A DNA stretch of 64,000 nucleotides from Pararhodobacter sp. SW119 (lineage in GTDB: Bacteria; Pseudomonadota; Alphaproteobacteria; Rhodobacterales; Rhodobacteraceae). The translations under genes and the position numbers were made by a program. This document shows positions 25,918 through 34,219 of the stretch, in pieces (position 1 is the first letter of the stretch; every line of letters starts with the position of its first letter). The stretch is taken from the NCBI RefSeq assembly GCF_017811755.1, contig NZ_JADDJF010000009.1, forward strand, positions 1-64,000. Reading direction: 5' to 3'. The notes beneath the pieces were generated by a model. The model saw nothing but the letters and a program-made list of their open reading frames with translations. It ran no database searches and was not told the DNA's origin.

Positions 25918-27369
25918 ATGCAGAACACCCCCGACACCCGCTTCACCGGCCCCGAACTCTGCGCCCTGACGGCGACCGAGGTGGTGGCGCTTCTGCGCCG
26001 CGGCGAGGTTGCCCCGTCCGAGGTGCTGGAGGCGTCGCTGACGCGCATCGCGCAGGTCGAACCCGCGGTCAACGCGGTCGTCACCCCCTGCCCGGACCGC
26101 GCCCGCGCCGCATTGTCCGACCTGCCGGATGCCGCCAAAGCAGCGCGCGATCATCCCGGATGGCTCGCCGGCCTACCCATCGGCGTGAAGGACCTGACGG
26201 CGGTGTCGGGCGTGCGCTGCACGATGGGATCGCGGGCCTTCGCCGAGTTCGTCCCCGACACGACCGACCCCCTGATCGCCCGGCTGGAGGGGCGCGGCGC
26301 GGTCGTCGTGGGCAAGACCAACACGCCCGAATCCGGCGCCGGCGGCAACACCTGGAACCATGTCTTCGGCCCCACGCGCAACCCGTGGAACACCGCACGC
26401 AACTGCGGCGGGTCCTCGGGCGGGGCGGCGGTTTCCGTCGCCACGGGCGAGGTCTGGCTCAGCCACGGCAGCGACCTAGCCGGCAGCCTGCGCACGCCGG
26501 CGGCCTATTCCGGGGTCATCGGGCTGCGCCCCTCGCCCGGCCGCGTCGGCGGCGCGCCCGACCTGCACGGCTTCAACACCGAGGCGGTGCAGGGCCCGAT
26601 GGCGCGCAACGTCGCCGATACGGCGCTTTTCCTCGATGCGATGTGCGGCTTCGATCCGATCTGGCCGCTGTCGATCGACGCCCCGCAAACGCCCTACCAG
26701 CAGGCCGTCGCGCAGGCCGGCCCCAGGGTCCGCATCGGTTTTGCCCCCGACCTCGGCGGCTTCGGCTTCGTCGATCCGGTGATCCGCGCCGCCATGTCGG
26801 CCGCAATGGCCGCGGTGGAGCGCGCGGGCGGCCGGGTCGAGGAAACCTGCCCCGACCTGCCGGGGCTGGAGCGCACCTACCTGACCCTGCGCGCGATGTT
26901 CTGGGCGGCCCTGCCCGGCCGCGCCGCGCCCGAGGTTCAGGCGCATTACAAGCCGACCCTGCAGCAGAACATCGCCCAAGGCCGCGACCTCAGCGCCGAT
27001 ACGATCTACGACGCGCAGCTTGGCCGGACGCTGCTTTATCACAACATGCGCCGGTTCCTCGACCGCTTCGACGTGCTCGCCTTCTCGACGATGGGCGTAC
27101 CCGCGGGTCCGGTCGAACAGGAATTCCCGCCGGTGATCGACGGCAAGCCGGTGACCGACTACGTCGACTGGCTGAAATTCTCGTTCCTCTCGGTCGTCAC
27201 CGGCCTGCCGTCGCTGTCCATGCCCTGCGGTTTCACACCCGACGGCATGCCCGTCGGCCTGCAACTGATCGGCCCGCCGCGCGGCGAGGCGACGCTCCTC
27301 GCCACCGCCCGGGCGATCGAGGATGCGCTCGGCGGCCCCCTTCCCCCGATTGATCCGAGGACAGCATGA
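25918..27369 (+). CDS. Amidase-signature family hydrolase (first gene of amidase-ALDH-SDR operon)
   Basis: A 483-residue amidase-signature protein with K91 (IGVKDLTAVSGV), S166 in GGSSGGAAVS and nucleophile S190 (DLAGSLRTPA). It is paralogous to the divergent amidase at 24373-25800 but clearly different in sequence. Its stop overlaps the aldehyde dehydrogenase start (ATGA), so the two are translationally coupled, and an SDR follows. The set suggests hydrolysis of an amide followed by oxidation of the released alcohol or aldehyde. The ATG at 25918 is preferred over a TTG at 25861. Confidence 0.85.
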   Translation: MQNTPDTRFTGPELCALTATEVVALLRRGEVAPSEVLEASLTRIAQVEPAVNAVVTPCPDRARAALSDLPDAAKAARDHPGWLAGLPIGVKDLTAVSGVRCTMGSRAFAEFVPDTTDPLIARLEGRGAVVVGKTNTPESGAGGNTWNHVFGPTRNPWNTARNCGGSSGGAAVSVATGEVWLSHGSDLAGSLRTPAAYSGVIGLRPSPGRVGGAPDLHGFNTEAVQGPMARNVADTALFLDAMCGFDPIWPLSIDAPQTPYQQAVAQAGPRVRIGFAPDLGGFGFVDPVIRAAMSAAMAAVERAGGRVEETCPDLPGLERTYLTLRAMFWAALPGRAAPEVQAHYKPTLQQNIAQGRDLSADTIYDAQLGRTLLYHNMRRFLDRFDVLAFSTMGVPAGPVEQEFPPVIDGKPVTDYVDWLKFSFLSVVTGLPSLSMPCGFTPDGMPVGLQLIGPPRGEATLLATARAIEDALGGPLPPIDPRTA

Positions 27370-28808
27370 ACGAACTCTGGTTCGACCCCGCGCGGGTCGC
27401 CATCGGCGGCGATTGGGCCGCGACCGATCGCACCTTGCCCGTGGTCGACCCGTCGACCGGCGAAACCGTCGCCCAGATCGCCCGCGGCACGGCGAACGAG
27501 GTCGACGCCGCCGTGCGCGCCGCGCAGACGGCGCTGGACGGGCCCTGGGGCGCGCTGGACGCGACCGACCGCGGCCGCCTGCTGACGCGGCTGGGTCGCC
27601 TGGTCGAGGATCGCGCCGAGGTGCTGGCGCGGATCGAGGCGCAGGACGTGGGCAAGCCCCTGAAGCAGGCGCGGGCGGATGCGCTGGCACTGGCCCGCTA
27701 TCTGGAATTCTACGGCGGCGCCGCCGACAAGCTGATGGGCGAGACCATCCCCTACCGCCCCGGCTACACCGTCTACACGTTGCGCGAGCCGCACGGCGTG
27801 ACGGCGCATATCGTCCCCTGGAACTACCCGATGCAGATCATCGGCCGCTCGGTCGGCGCGGCGCTGGCGATGGGCAACGCCTGCGTCATCAAGCCGGCCG
27901 AGGAGGCCAGCCTGACCGCGCTGGCTTTCGTCCGGCTGGCGCAGGAGGCGGGCTTTCCCACCGGCGCGATCAACATCGTCCCCGGCCTGGGCGAGGAGGC
28001 GGGCGCGGCGCTCTCCGCCCATCCCGGCGTGCAGCATATCAGCTTCACCGGCTCGGTTCCCGTCGGCAGCCTGATCCAGGCGGCGGCGGCCAGAAACGTC
28101 GTTCCGGTCACGCTGGAACTGGGCGGCAAGTCCCCGCAACTGGTGTTCGAGGATGCCGATCTGGACGCGGCGCTGCCGTTTCTGGTCAATGCCGGCCTGC
28201 AGAACGCGGGACAGACCTGTTCGGCCGCCTCGCGCATCCTGGTCGCCCGCCGCCGCTACGATCAGGTCGTGGATCGGATGGCCGCGCGCTACCGCGCCGT
28301 CAGCGTCGGCCCGGCGCTGTCGGACCCCGATGTCGGCCCCTTGATCTCGGCCCGGCAGCGCGAGGTCGTGCAATCCTATCTCGACCGCGCCGCGGATCTG
28401 ACCCTGGCCGCCGAAGGCCGGATCGCCGCCGACGCGCCCGCCGGGGGGCACTACCTGGCGCCGCGCCTGCTTTCCGGCGTCACCGCCGACCACCTGCTCG
28501 CGCGCGAAGAGATCTTCGGCCCGGTTCAGGTCGTCATCCCCTTTGACGACGAGGACGAGGCCGTCGCCATCGCCAACGGCACCGATTTCGCCCTTGTCGC
28601 GGCGGTCTGGACCGACAGCGGCGCGCGCCAGATGCGGCTGGCGAAACGGCTGCGCGGCGGCCAGGTCTTCCTCAACACCTATGGCGCCGGTGGCGGGGTC
28701 GAACTGCCCTTCGGCGGCGTCGGAAAGTCCGGTCATGGCCGCGAAAAGGGGTTCGAGGCGCTCTATGGCTTCTCGACCCTGAAGACCGTCGCCGCCCATC
28801 ACGGATAA
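27366..28808 (+). CDS. NAD(P)-dependent aldehyde dehydrogenase
   Basis: A 480-residue ALDH with the general base E251 (TLELGGKSP) and nucleophile C285 (NAGQTCSAASR). The VPWNYPMQ cofactor-site motif and PFGGVGKSGHGREKG near the C-terminus are standard. It oxidises an aldehyde to the acid; it belongs to the broad betaine/gamma-aminobutyraldehyde/phenylacetaldehyde-like group and the substrate is not evident. It overlaps the upstream amidase by four bases and is followed 11 bp later by the SDR. Confidence 0.9.
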   Translation: MNELWFDPARVAIGGDWAATDRTLPVVDPSTGETVAQIARGTANEVDAAVRAAQTALDGPWGALDATDRGRLLTRLGRLVEDRAEVLARIEAQDVGKPLKQARADALALARYLEFYGGAADKLMGETIPYRPGYTVYTLREPHGVTAHIVPWNYPMQIIGRSVGAALAMGNACVIKPAEEASLTALAFVRLAQEAGFPTGAINIVPGLGEEAGAALSAHPGVQHISFTGSVPVGSLIQAAAARNVVPVTLELGGKSPQLVFEDADLDAALPFLVNAGLQNAGQTCSAASRILVARRRYDQVVDRMAARYRAVSVGPALSDPDVGPLISARQREVVQSYLDRAADLTLAAEGRIAADAPAGGHYLAPRLLSGVTADHLLAREEIFGPVQVVIPFDDEDEAVAIANGTDFALVAAVWTDSGARQMRLAKRLRGGQVFLNTYGAGGGVELPFGGVGKSGHGREKGFEALYGFSTLKTVAAHHG

Positions 28809-28819
28809 CAGGAGAGAGC

Positions 28820-29560
28820 ATGCGACTGGAAGGAAAGACCGCCATCGTCACCGGCGCCGCGTCGGGCTTCGGCGCCGGCATCGCGCGCCGCTTCGCGGCC
28901 GAGGGGGCGCGCGTCATGGTCGCCGACCTGAATGCCGAGGGCGCCGAGGCGCTGACCGCCGAAATCGGCGGACTGGCGCAGGCGGTCGACGTGGCCCGGG
29001 ACGCAAGCGTACGCGCGATGGCCGAAAAGGCCCTGTCGGAATGGGGGCGGGTCGATATCCTGGTCAACAACGCCGGCATCACCCACCTGCCCCAGCCGAT
29101 GGAGGAGGTGAGCGAGGAAGAGTTCGACCGCGTCTTCGCCGTCAACGCCAAGTCCGTCTACCTGACCGCGCGCCACCTCGTCCCGGCGATGAAGGCGGCG
29201 GGATCGGGCGCGATCCTCAACATCGCGTCCACGGCGGGGGTCTCGCCGCGGCCCCGGCTCAACTGGTACAACGCCTCCAAGGGCTGGATGATCACCGCGA
29301 CGCGCGCGATGGCGGTCGAGCTGGCGCCGCACGGGATCCGCGTCAACGCGCTGAACCCCGTCGCCGGCGAAACCCCCCTTCTGAAAAGCTTCATGGGCGA
29401 GGATACGCCCGAAATCCGCGCGAAATTCCTTTCCACGATCCCGATGGGCCGCTTCTCGACCCCCGAGGACATGGCGAACGCCGCGCTCTTCCTCTGCTCG
29501 GACGAGGCGGGGATGATCACCGGCGTCGGGCTGGAGGTGGACGGCGGGCGCTGCATCTGA
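28820..29560 (+). CDS. Short-chain dehydrogenase/reductase
   Basis: A 246-residue classical SDR. The cofactor loop is TGAASGFGAGIA, NNAG is present, and the catalytic set is S137 (NIASTAG), Y150 and K154 (YNASK). D36 after the second strand (VADLN) suggests preference for NAD. The ending EVDGGRCI is typical. It probably oxidises an alcohol or 3-hydroxyacid in the same pathway as the upstream amidase and aldehyde dehydrogenase. It is the last gene of the operon, 93 bp before tRNA-Gly. Confidence 0.9.
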   Translation: MRLEGKTAIVTGAASGFGAGIARRFAAEGARVMVADLNAEGAEALTAEIGGLAQAVDVARDASVRAMAEKALSEWGRVDILVNNAGITHLPQPMEEVSEEEFDRVFAVNAKSVYLTARHLVPAMKAAGSGAILNIASTAGVSPRPRLNWYNASKGWMITATRAMAVELAPHGIRVNALNPVAGETPLLKSFMGEDTPEIRAKFLSTIPMGRFSTPEDMANAALFLCSDEAGMITGVGLEVDGGRCI

Positions 29561-29653
29561 CTGGCACCGAAGGCGCGAGGGGAATCGCGCCCCGCGCCGC
29601 ATTTTCCGCTTGCAGCCGCACCGCGCATCGCCTAATCAGCCGCCATCAACGGA

Positions 29654-29728
29654 GCGGGCGTAGCTCAGGGGTAGAGCATAACCTTGCCAAGGTTAGGGTC
29701 GTGAGTTCGAATCTCATCGCCCGCTCCA
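29654..29728 (+). tRNA. tRNA-Gly (anticodon GCC)
   Basis: The acceptor stem GCGGGCG (29654-29660) pairs with CGCCCGC (29718-29724), then discriminator T and an encoded CCA. The anticodon arm is TAACC-TTGCCAA-GGTTA, placing GCC at 29686-29688. The T arm contains GTTCGAATC. Length is 75 nt. It marks the left side of the accessory region; tRNA-Gly genes are common integration sites, but no attachment-site repeat or integrase was found here. Confidence 0.95.
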
Positions 29729-29979
29729 GATTTCCAAGCCGACATGACCGCACTTCGTGAACGGACCGCACGCTCGGGTTCCATCAGCCTTTTCTGATGA
29801 TGGCAAACCCGTGAAGGCAGCGTTCCGCCGCCAGGCGAAACCCTTTCCGCTTCCCCATCCCACGCGACCCGCACAGCCGGGATTGCAGACGCCGATGACG
29901 CCCGGCGCACAGGGTCGCATGCCCTTGCGCCGCAGGGTCCGGGTGCCTACGTCGAACCGGGCAACAGACGGAGGATCGC

Positions 29980-30309
29980 ATGCACATCCAGGTCAACACC
30001 GATCGCAACATCCAGGGTGACCAGCGGCTGGAGGAGGTGGCCGAGAAGATCGTGACCCAGGCGGTCGCCAACCTTGCCCCGCGCCTGACCCGGATCGAGG
30101 TTCACCTGCAGGACGAGAACGCCCAGAAATCCGGCCCCGACGACATCCGCTGCCTGATGGAGGCCCGCCCCGAGGGGCTGCGCCCGATGTCGGTCACCCA
30201 CAACGATTCGAACGTCGAAGCCGCCCTGCGCGGCGCCGGCCGCAAGCTCAAGGCGCTGCTGGACAGCGAGTTCGGCAAGCTAGACCGCCGCCCGAACCCG
30301 ACGCGCTGA
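29980..30309 (+). CDS. Short HPF/RaiA-family ribosome-associated protein
   Basis: A 109-residue protein with the beta-alpha-beta-beta-beta-alpha pattern of the S30AE (HPF/YfiA) family: IQVNTDRNIQ, RLTRIEVHLQDENA, CLMEARPEGLRPMSVTH and NVEAALRGAGRKLKALLDSEFG. It may dock in the decoding channel of the 30S subunit. It lacks the C-terminal dimerisation domain of long HPF, so it would not by itself make 100S dimers, and the match to canonical HPF is loose. The ATG at 29980 follows GGAGG. It converges on the protease operon, with the palindrome array between the two. Confidence 0.7.
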   Translation: MHIQVNTDRNIQGDQRLEEVAEKIVTQAVANLAPRLTRIEVHLQDENAQKSGPDDIRCLMEARPEGLRPMSVTHNDSNVEAALRGAGRKLKALLDSEFGKLDRRPNPTR

Positions 30310-30327
30310 GGACCGCGCGCCCCGGAC

Positions 30328-30718
30328 ATTTCCCCGCGGGGAAATCGGGCGCGGCCGCACCAATCGCGGGAAACCGGTTAACAAGTGGTGATTTCCCCGC
30401 GGGGAAACCGGGGCGTCAGCGCGTGCCGCGAGATGCCGGACAGATGCGGCCATTTCCCCGCGGGGAAATCGACCGCAGCGGCACCAGTCGCGGAAAACCG
30501 GTTAACAACTGGTGATTTCCCCGCGGGGAAACCGGGGCGTCAGCGCGTGCCGCGAGATGCCTGACAGATGCGGCCATTTCCCCGCGGGGAAATCGACCGC
30601 AGCCGCACCAGTCGCGGAAAACCGGTTAACAACTGGTGATTTCCCCGCGGGGAAACCGGGAGCGTCAGCGCGTGCCGCGGGATGCCGGACAGCTGCCGGC
30701 ATTTCCCCGCGGGGAAAT
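30328..30718. repeat. Array of seven TTTCCCCGCGGGGAAA palindromes in 124-bp tandem units
   Basis: Seven exact copies of the 16-bp palindrome start at 30329, 30392, 30453, 30516, 30577, 30640 and 30702. Steps are 63, 61, 63, 61, 63 and 62 bp. Odd copies extend to an 18-bp palindrome (ATTTCCCC...GGGGAAAT); even copies do not. Two spacer types alternate, giving a 124-bp period. Spacer A carries CACCAGT...ACTGGTG around AACCGGTT. Spacer B carries GCCGC...GCGGC. Each spacer can thus form its own hairpin. The first A spacer is the most diverged. The layout is like a BIME/REP array, placed between convergent gene ends. Spacers are not unique, which excludes CRISPR. No other copy of the palindrome was seen in the window. 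Confidence 0.95.
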
Positions 30719-30746
30719 CACGCCTTCCGCATCCCCGGCCGTTCCA

Positions 30747-33700
30747 TCAGCCCAGCGGGATATTGGCGATCAGGCTCCTGCGGGTCGCGCCCAGGCGGTC
30801 CTTGACGATCTCGCGCACCTCGTCATAGGCCGCGTTCCCCAGGATGAGGCGCTGCGCCGACAGCCAGAATTCCACCTTCTTCCGCCCCCAGGACACGAAC
30901 AGGATATTCTTCTGCGTGTCGCTGTGAACGAAGGCGAAGGCCCCCAGGGCCATCGCCACATCCGCGCCCGCCGCCTCGGCCGAGGCGAGCTGGAAGCTGC
31001 TGCCCGAACTGCGGCTGGTCTGGAAATCGAACAGCTTGATCGCGCCGTCCTCCTCGCCCAGTTTTTTCATCGCATCCAGCGCGGACTTGACGATGGCATG
31101 CTGGTTGCCGGTGGCGACCGCCGAAAGCGCACCCAGCGCGACGCTTTCGAAGCTGCTGTCGCTTTTCAGCTTCTCCTGCATCTCGACCCCGTCGGACAGC
31201 CGCACCCAGCCCAGCCAGGTCAGCACCTCCAGGTAAAGGCGGTACCAATCCTCGCGCGCGGCGATCGGGTCATGGGCGTGATCGGCGGCGCGCTGTGCGA
31301 AAAGTGTGGAGAGCAGCACATCCTCCTTCTGGCCGGGGCTGAGCGTGTCGAACAGCGACACCACCCCCGATCCCGTCACCGCCGCCTTGAGCGCCTGCTG
31401 CGCCTCCAGCGCCGCGGTGTCGAGGTCGAGCGGCCCGCCGCTCCGCGGCACCGGCTGCGCATAGGCCGATGTGACCTTGGCGCCGCCGCGGCGGTCGGCG
31501 GCAAGCGGGATGGCGCGCACGAAAGCCGCGCGGTTCTGGTCACGCGGGGCGGCGGGCGGGGCGCTTGCGGCGGCTGCGGGGGTTGCGGCGGCGCCGAAGG
31601 GGCTGGTCACCGGCGCCGGTGGCTTGGGCACGCCCTTGCCCGACCACTCCACGTTCGCGCCGCGCGTGTCGATATGCACGAAGCTGTTGTAATAGCCGAT
31701 CCCGCCGTTGAAGGCGCCTTCCGCGTCGCGCATCCAGCGCAGCGCCTGCGCCGCCTCGATGGCGCTGAGCCCCGAAACCTTGAAATCGAGCGCGTTGAAG
31801 CGAAGGTGCAGGCTGCTGGACGCACCGCCGATGCAGGCGTTGTAGGCGGGCGCGCGGTAGGCGTTGGTGATGGTGATCGGCTTGCCCAGACGCGCGCGGA
31901 ACCGATCCAGGACCTGCGCCGTGGTGGCGATGTTCATCCAGAGGTCGCTGGGCGGGAATTGGTTCTTGCCGAAGCAGGCCGATCCGGAATCCCCGTGACT
32001 GCCGCCGAGCATCAGAAACTCCTCGGGCTTGAAATGCTTCAGGCCAAGCCCGGTGATGAAATCGCGGAAGGCACCGTATTGCGGCCATGACGCGCTGGCC
32101 GACCGGGTCCCGGCGGAGCGGGTGGCGGGGGACGGGGCGTCGTCGGGCTCGTCCCCCTCTTCGCCGCGCAGGAAGCCCGCGGCGGTGGGCAGCGCGGGGG
32201 CGGACTTGCCGCCGGCGGTGGTGGCGGTGGTGACCGTCAGGGATGCGCCCGGACGCGGCGCGCCGCCATCGTGCGCGTGCTTCGGCCAGAGCGAGAAGGG
32301 CTGCTGGCGGGCGAAACCCGGATCGCGCAGCAGTTGCTTGTCGAGGTTGGGGATCTGTATGTCCATGCCGATCTCGCGCTCCACCCGGTCGCGCAGGTCG
32401 ACGTAATCGCCGCGATAGCGCCCCTGATCCCAGACCCGAAGCATCGCGGCGGTGAAGGCGCCATGTTCGTCGCCGTCATAGGCGAACTGGTGATCCTGGC
32501 AGGCGCCCAGGCCCATCACATCGGCCTTCACCACCATGTCCAGCGGGTTGAGAAGCACCTTCGAATCGATCCGGGCGTAGGAGGAGGCGCGGCTGCGATA
32601 CTCGTCCAGGTTTTGCCGCCAGGTCTTGCTTTCGACGTTGCGCGGCATGCAGCGGGGCCGCAGGAGCATCCCCGCGTTCGGGAACTCGGGCATCGGCGTC
32701 GAGAACGGATTGACCCGGATCGGCGTGCCGGAATGGCAGGTATCGGCGACATAGAGGATGCGCACCCCCTCGCGGAAGCGCGACCAGAGGACGTAGAGTT
32801 CGTCATCGACCACCTGACTGTCGAAAAGGCAGAGCGTCTCGTCCATGGCGGTGCCGGTGCCGTCGTCCTCCTCGTCGCCGTTCCAGTCGGGCAGTCGCCC
32901 GCCATGGCCGGCCATGGTGATCATCAGCATGTCGCCGGCGTGCAGGTCCTCGGCGGCCTTCGCGATCCGGTCGATCATCGCCTGTCGCGTGGCGTCCTCG
33001 GTCAGCAGCAGGGTGGTCTCAAACCCCTGCCCCCGCGCCAGCCGCTCCATCGCGATGGCGTCATTCTCGCAGCCCAGCAGCGCCCCGTCCCAGCCCGAGT
33101 AATGCTGCGGATCGACGAAGTTCAGCCCGAGGTGGAGCGAGACCGCCCTGCCCTTCGGCCGCTCGACCGGCGCGTCGTCCAACGCAGCCGCCCGCGCCGC
33201 GCTGCGCGCGCGGTGCTGCAGCGCCTCGGGCGTGCCGAAGGCGCCGCCGGGCACGAAGATCGGGGCGTCGCGGCGGCGATTGGCGAGTTGGGCGATCTCG
33301 CGCGCGAACTTCGCGGCGACGTCGCCGTAGCCGTCATCGGTCGGGTGCAACTCGTCGTACCAGCGATGCGATCCGACGGTGTTGCGGCAGTCGATATAGG
33401 TCACATGCGGCATGTTGGTGACCATGCGCCGCAGGCCGCGGTTGAACCGGTCCATCATGTCCACGGCGATCCCCGCCTGCAGGGTCCGGTCGTTGATCCC
33501 GCGCCGCTCCATCGGCCGGCCCAGCCAGGGGCCGCGGTTGGGCAGCGCGTAGTCGTAGCCGTGCACCAGGATCTGCACATGCGGAAACGCCCCGTGGACA
33601 TCGCGCAGGATACGCTCGAAATCCCCGAAGGCGGCGGCGAGGACCTGTTCGAATGACGGCTTGAGGTAGTCGCCGGGCTTCAGGTCGACATGGTAGCTTT

Positions 33701-34208
33701 CCAGATGGTTGGCCAGTTGCCCGCGGCGCAGCAGGTCGTTCCCGCCGCCGGAAAGCAACAGGATCGACGCGTTGGTGTCGCGCAGCGCGGGGATGTATTC
33801 GGCCTTCGCCGCCATGTCGCCCAGAAGATCGCCCGCGGCGCTGACGCAGTGGACGGCATAGGGCTCCATCAGGTGGTCGATCGTGTCCTTCAGCTTCAAC
33901 GGGTACTGCCACCAGCTGTCGCCCTCGGCCACGATGATCGGACCGGAATAGCCCCCCGCCAGACGGTTCACGAAGGCCCGCTGCCGGCGCATGCGCGCGA
34001 ACCAGTTGGCCAGGTTCAGCACCATGGCCGAGCGCACCTCGCCCTCGGGGCCGACGGGGATCACGACGGTTTCGGGGTTCAGCTGGAAGGCCGGCGAGAA
34101 GGCCTCGGTGCCCTCGGGGTCGAGGATGAAGTACTCGGCGATCTCGCTTTCGTCGGTGGAAAGGTCGCCAAGGCGTGACATCAGTTCGTCGATCGTGATC
34201 CTGCGCAT
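30747..34208 (-). CDS. Tri-enzyme protein: SGNH/GDSL hydrolase - caspase-like C14 peptidase - M15-type peptidase
   Basis: A 1153-residue protein without signal peptide. Residues about 88-310 form an SGNH/GDSL hydrolase: S98 (AEGDSWWQYP), N157 (SGGGNDL), D285 and H288 (YDELHPTDDGY). Residues about 355-600 form a caspase-like C14 domain with the dyad H435 (TMAGHGG) and C491 (VADTCHSGT). Residues about 705-860 match M15 D,D-peptidases, with zinc ligands H801 and D808 (SLHLRFNALDF) and H845 (SFVHIDTRG). An Ala/Pro-rich linker (860-900) leads to an unrecognised helical C-terminal domain (about 935-1153). The ATG at 34208 follows GGAG and lies 11 bp after the stop of the C1-peptidase gene, so the two form an operon. 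The longer frame to 34811 overlaps that gene and is discarded. Confidence 0.85.
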   Translation of the reverse strand: MRRITIDELMSRLGDLSTDESEIAEYFILDPEGTEAFSPAFQLNPETVVIPVGPEGEVRSAMVLNLANWFARMRRQRAFVNRLAGGYSGPIIVAEGDSWWQYPLKLKDTIDHLMEPYAVHCVSAAGDLLGDMAAKAEYIPALRDTNASILLLSGGGNDLLRRGQLANHLESYHVDLKPGDYLKPSFEQVLAAAFGDFERILRDVHGAFPHVQILVHGYDYALPNRGPWLGRPMERRGINDRTLQAGIAVDMMDRFNRGLRRMVTNMPHVTYIDCRNTVGSHRWYDELHPTDDGYGDVAAKFAREIAQLANRRRDAPIFVPGGAFGTPEALQHRARSAARAAALDDAPVERPKGRAVSLHLGLNFVDPQHYSGWDGALLGCENDAIAMERLARGQGFETTLLLTEDATRQAMIDRIAKAAEDLHAGDMLMITMAGHGGRLPDWNGDEEDDGTGTAMDETLCLFDSQVVDDELYVLWSRFREGVRILYVADTCHSGTPIRVNPFSTPMPEFPNAGMLLRPRCMPRNVESKTWRQNLDEYRSRASSYARIDSKVLLNPLDMVVKADVMGLGACQDHQFAYDGDEHGAFTAAMLRVWDQGRYRGDYVDLRDRVEREIGMDIQIPNLDKQLLRDPGFARQQPFSLWPKHAHDGGAPRPGASLTVTTATTAGGKSAPALPTAAGFLRGEEGDEPDDAPSPATRSAGTRSASASWPQYGAFRDFITGLGLKHFKPEEFLMLGGSHGDSGSACFGKNQFPPSDLWMNIATTAQVLDRFRARLGKPITITNAYRAPAYNACIGGASSSLHLRFNALDFKVSGLSAIEAAQALRWMRDAEGAFNGGIGYYNSFVHIDTRGANVEWSGKGVPKPPAPVTSPFGAAATPAAAASAPPAAPRDQNRAAFVRAIPLAADRRGGAKVTSAYAQPVPRSGGPLDLDTAALEAQQALKAAVTGSGVVSLFDTLSPGQKEDVLLSTLFAQRAADHAHDPIAAREDWYRLYLEVLTWLGWVRLSDGVEMQEKLKSDSSFESVALGALSAVATGNQHAIVKSALDAMKKLGEEDGAIKLFDFQTSRSSGSSFQLASAEAAGADVAMALGAFAFVHSDTQKNILFVSWGRKKVEFWLSAQRLILGNAAYDEVREIVKDRLGATRRSLIANIPLG

Positions 34209-34219
34209 GGTCGTGCTCC

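Noticed and set aside
29654-29728. tRNA-Gly as an attachment site for an integrated element
   Set aside because: No direct repeat of the tRNA 3' end and no integrase were found in the window, so only a weak suggestion of an insertion hotspot remains.
30328-30718. CRISPR array
   Set aside because: The 16-bp repeats are palindromic and regular, but the spacers are two alternating, near-identical sequences rather than unique ones, and no cas gene is nearby.
30502-30805. Open frames across the palindrome array on both strands
   Set aside because: They encode repeated GC-driven peptides (HFPAGKST, FPAGKSP) with no ribosome-binding site; the 124-bp period is not a multiple of three, so frames shift from unit to unit.
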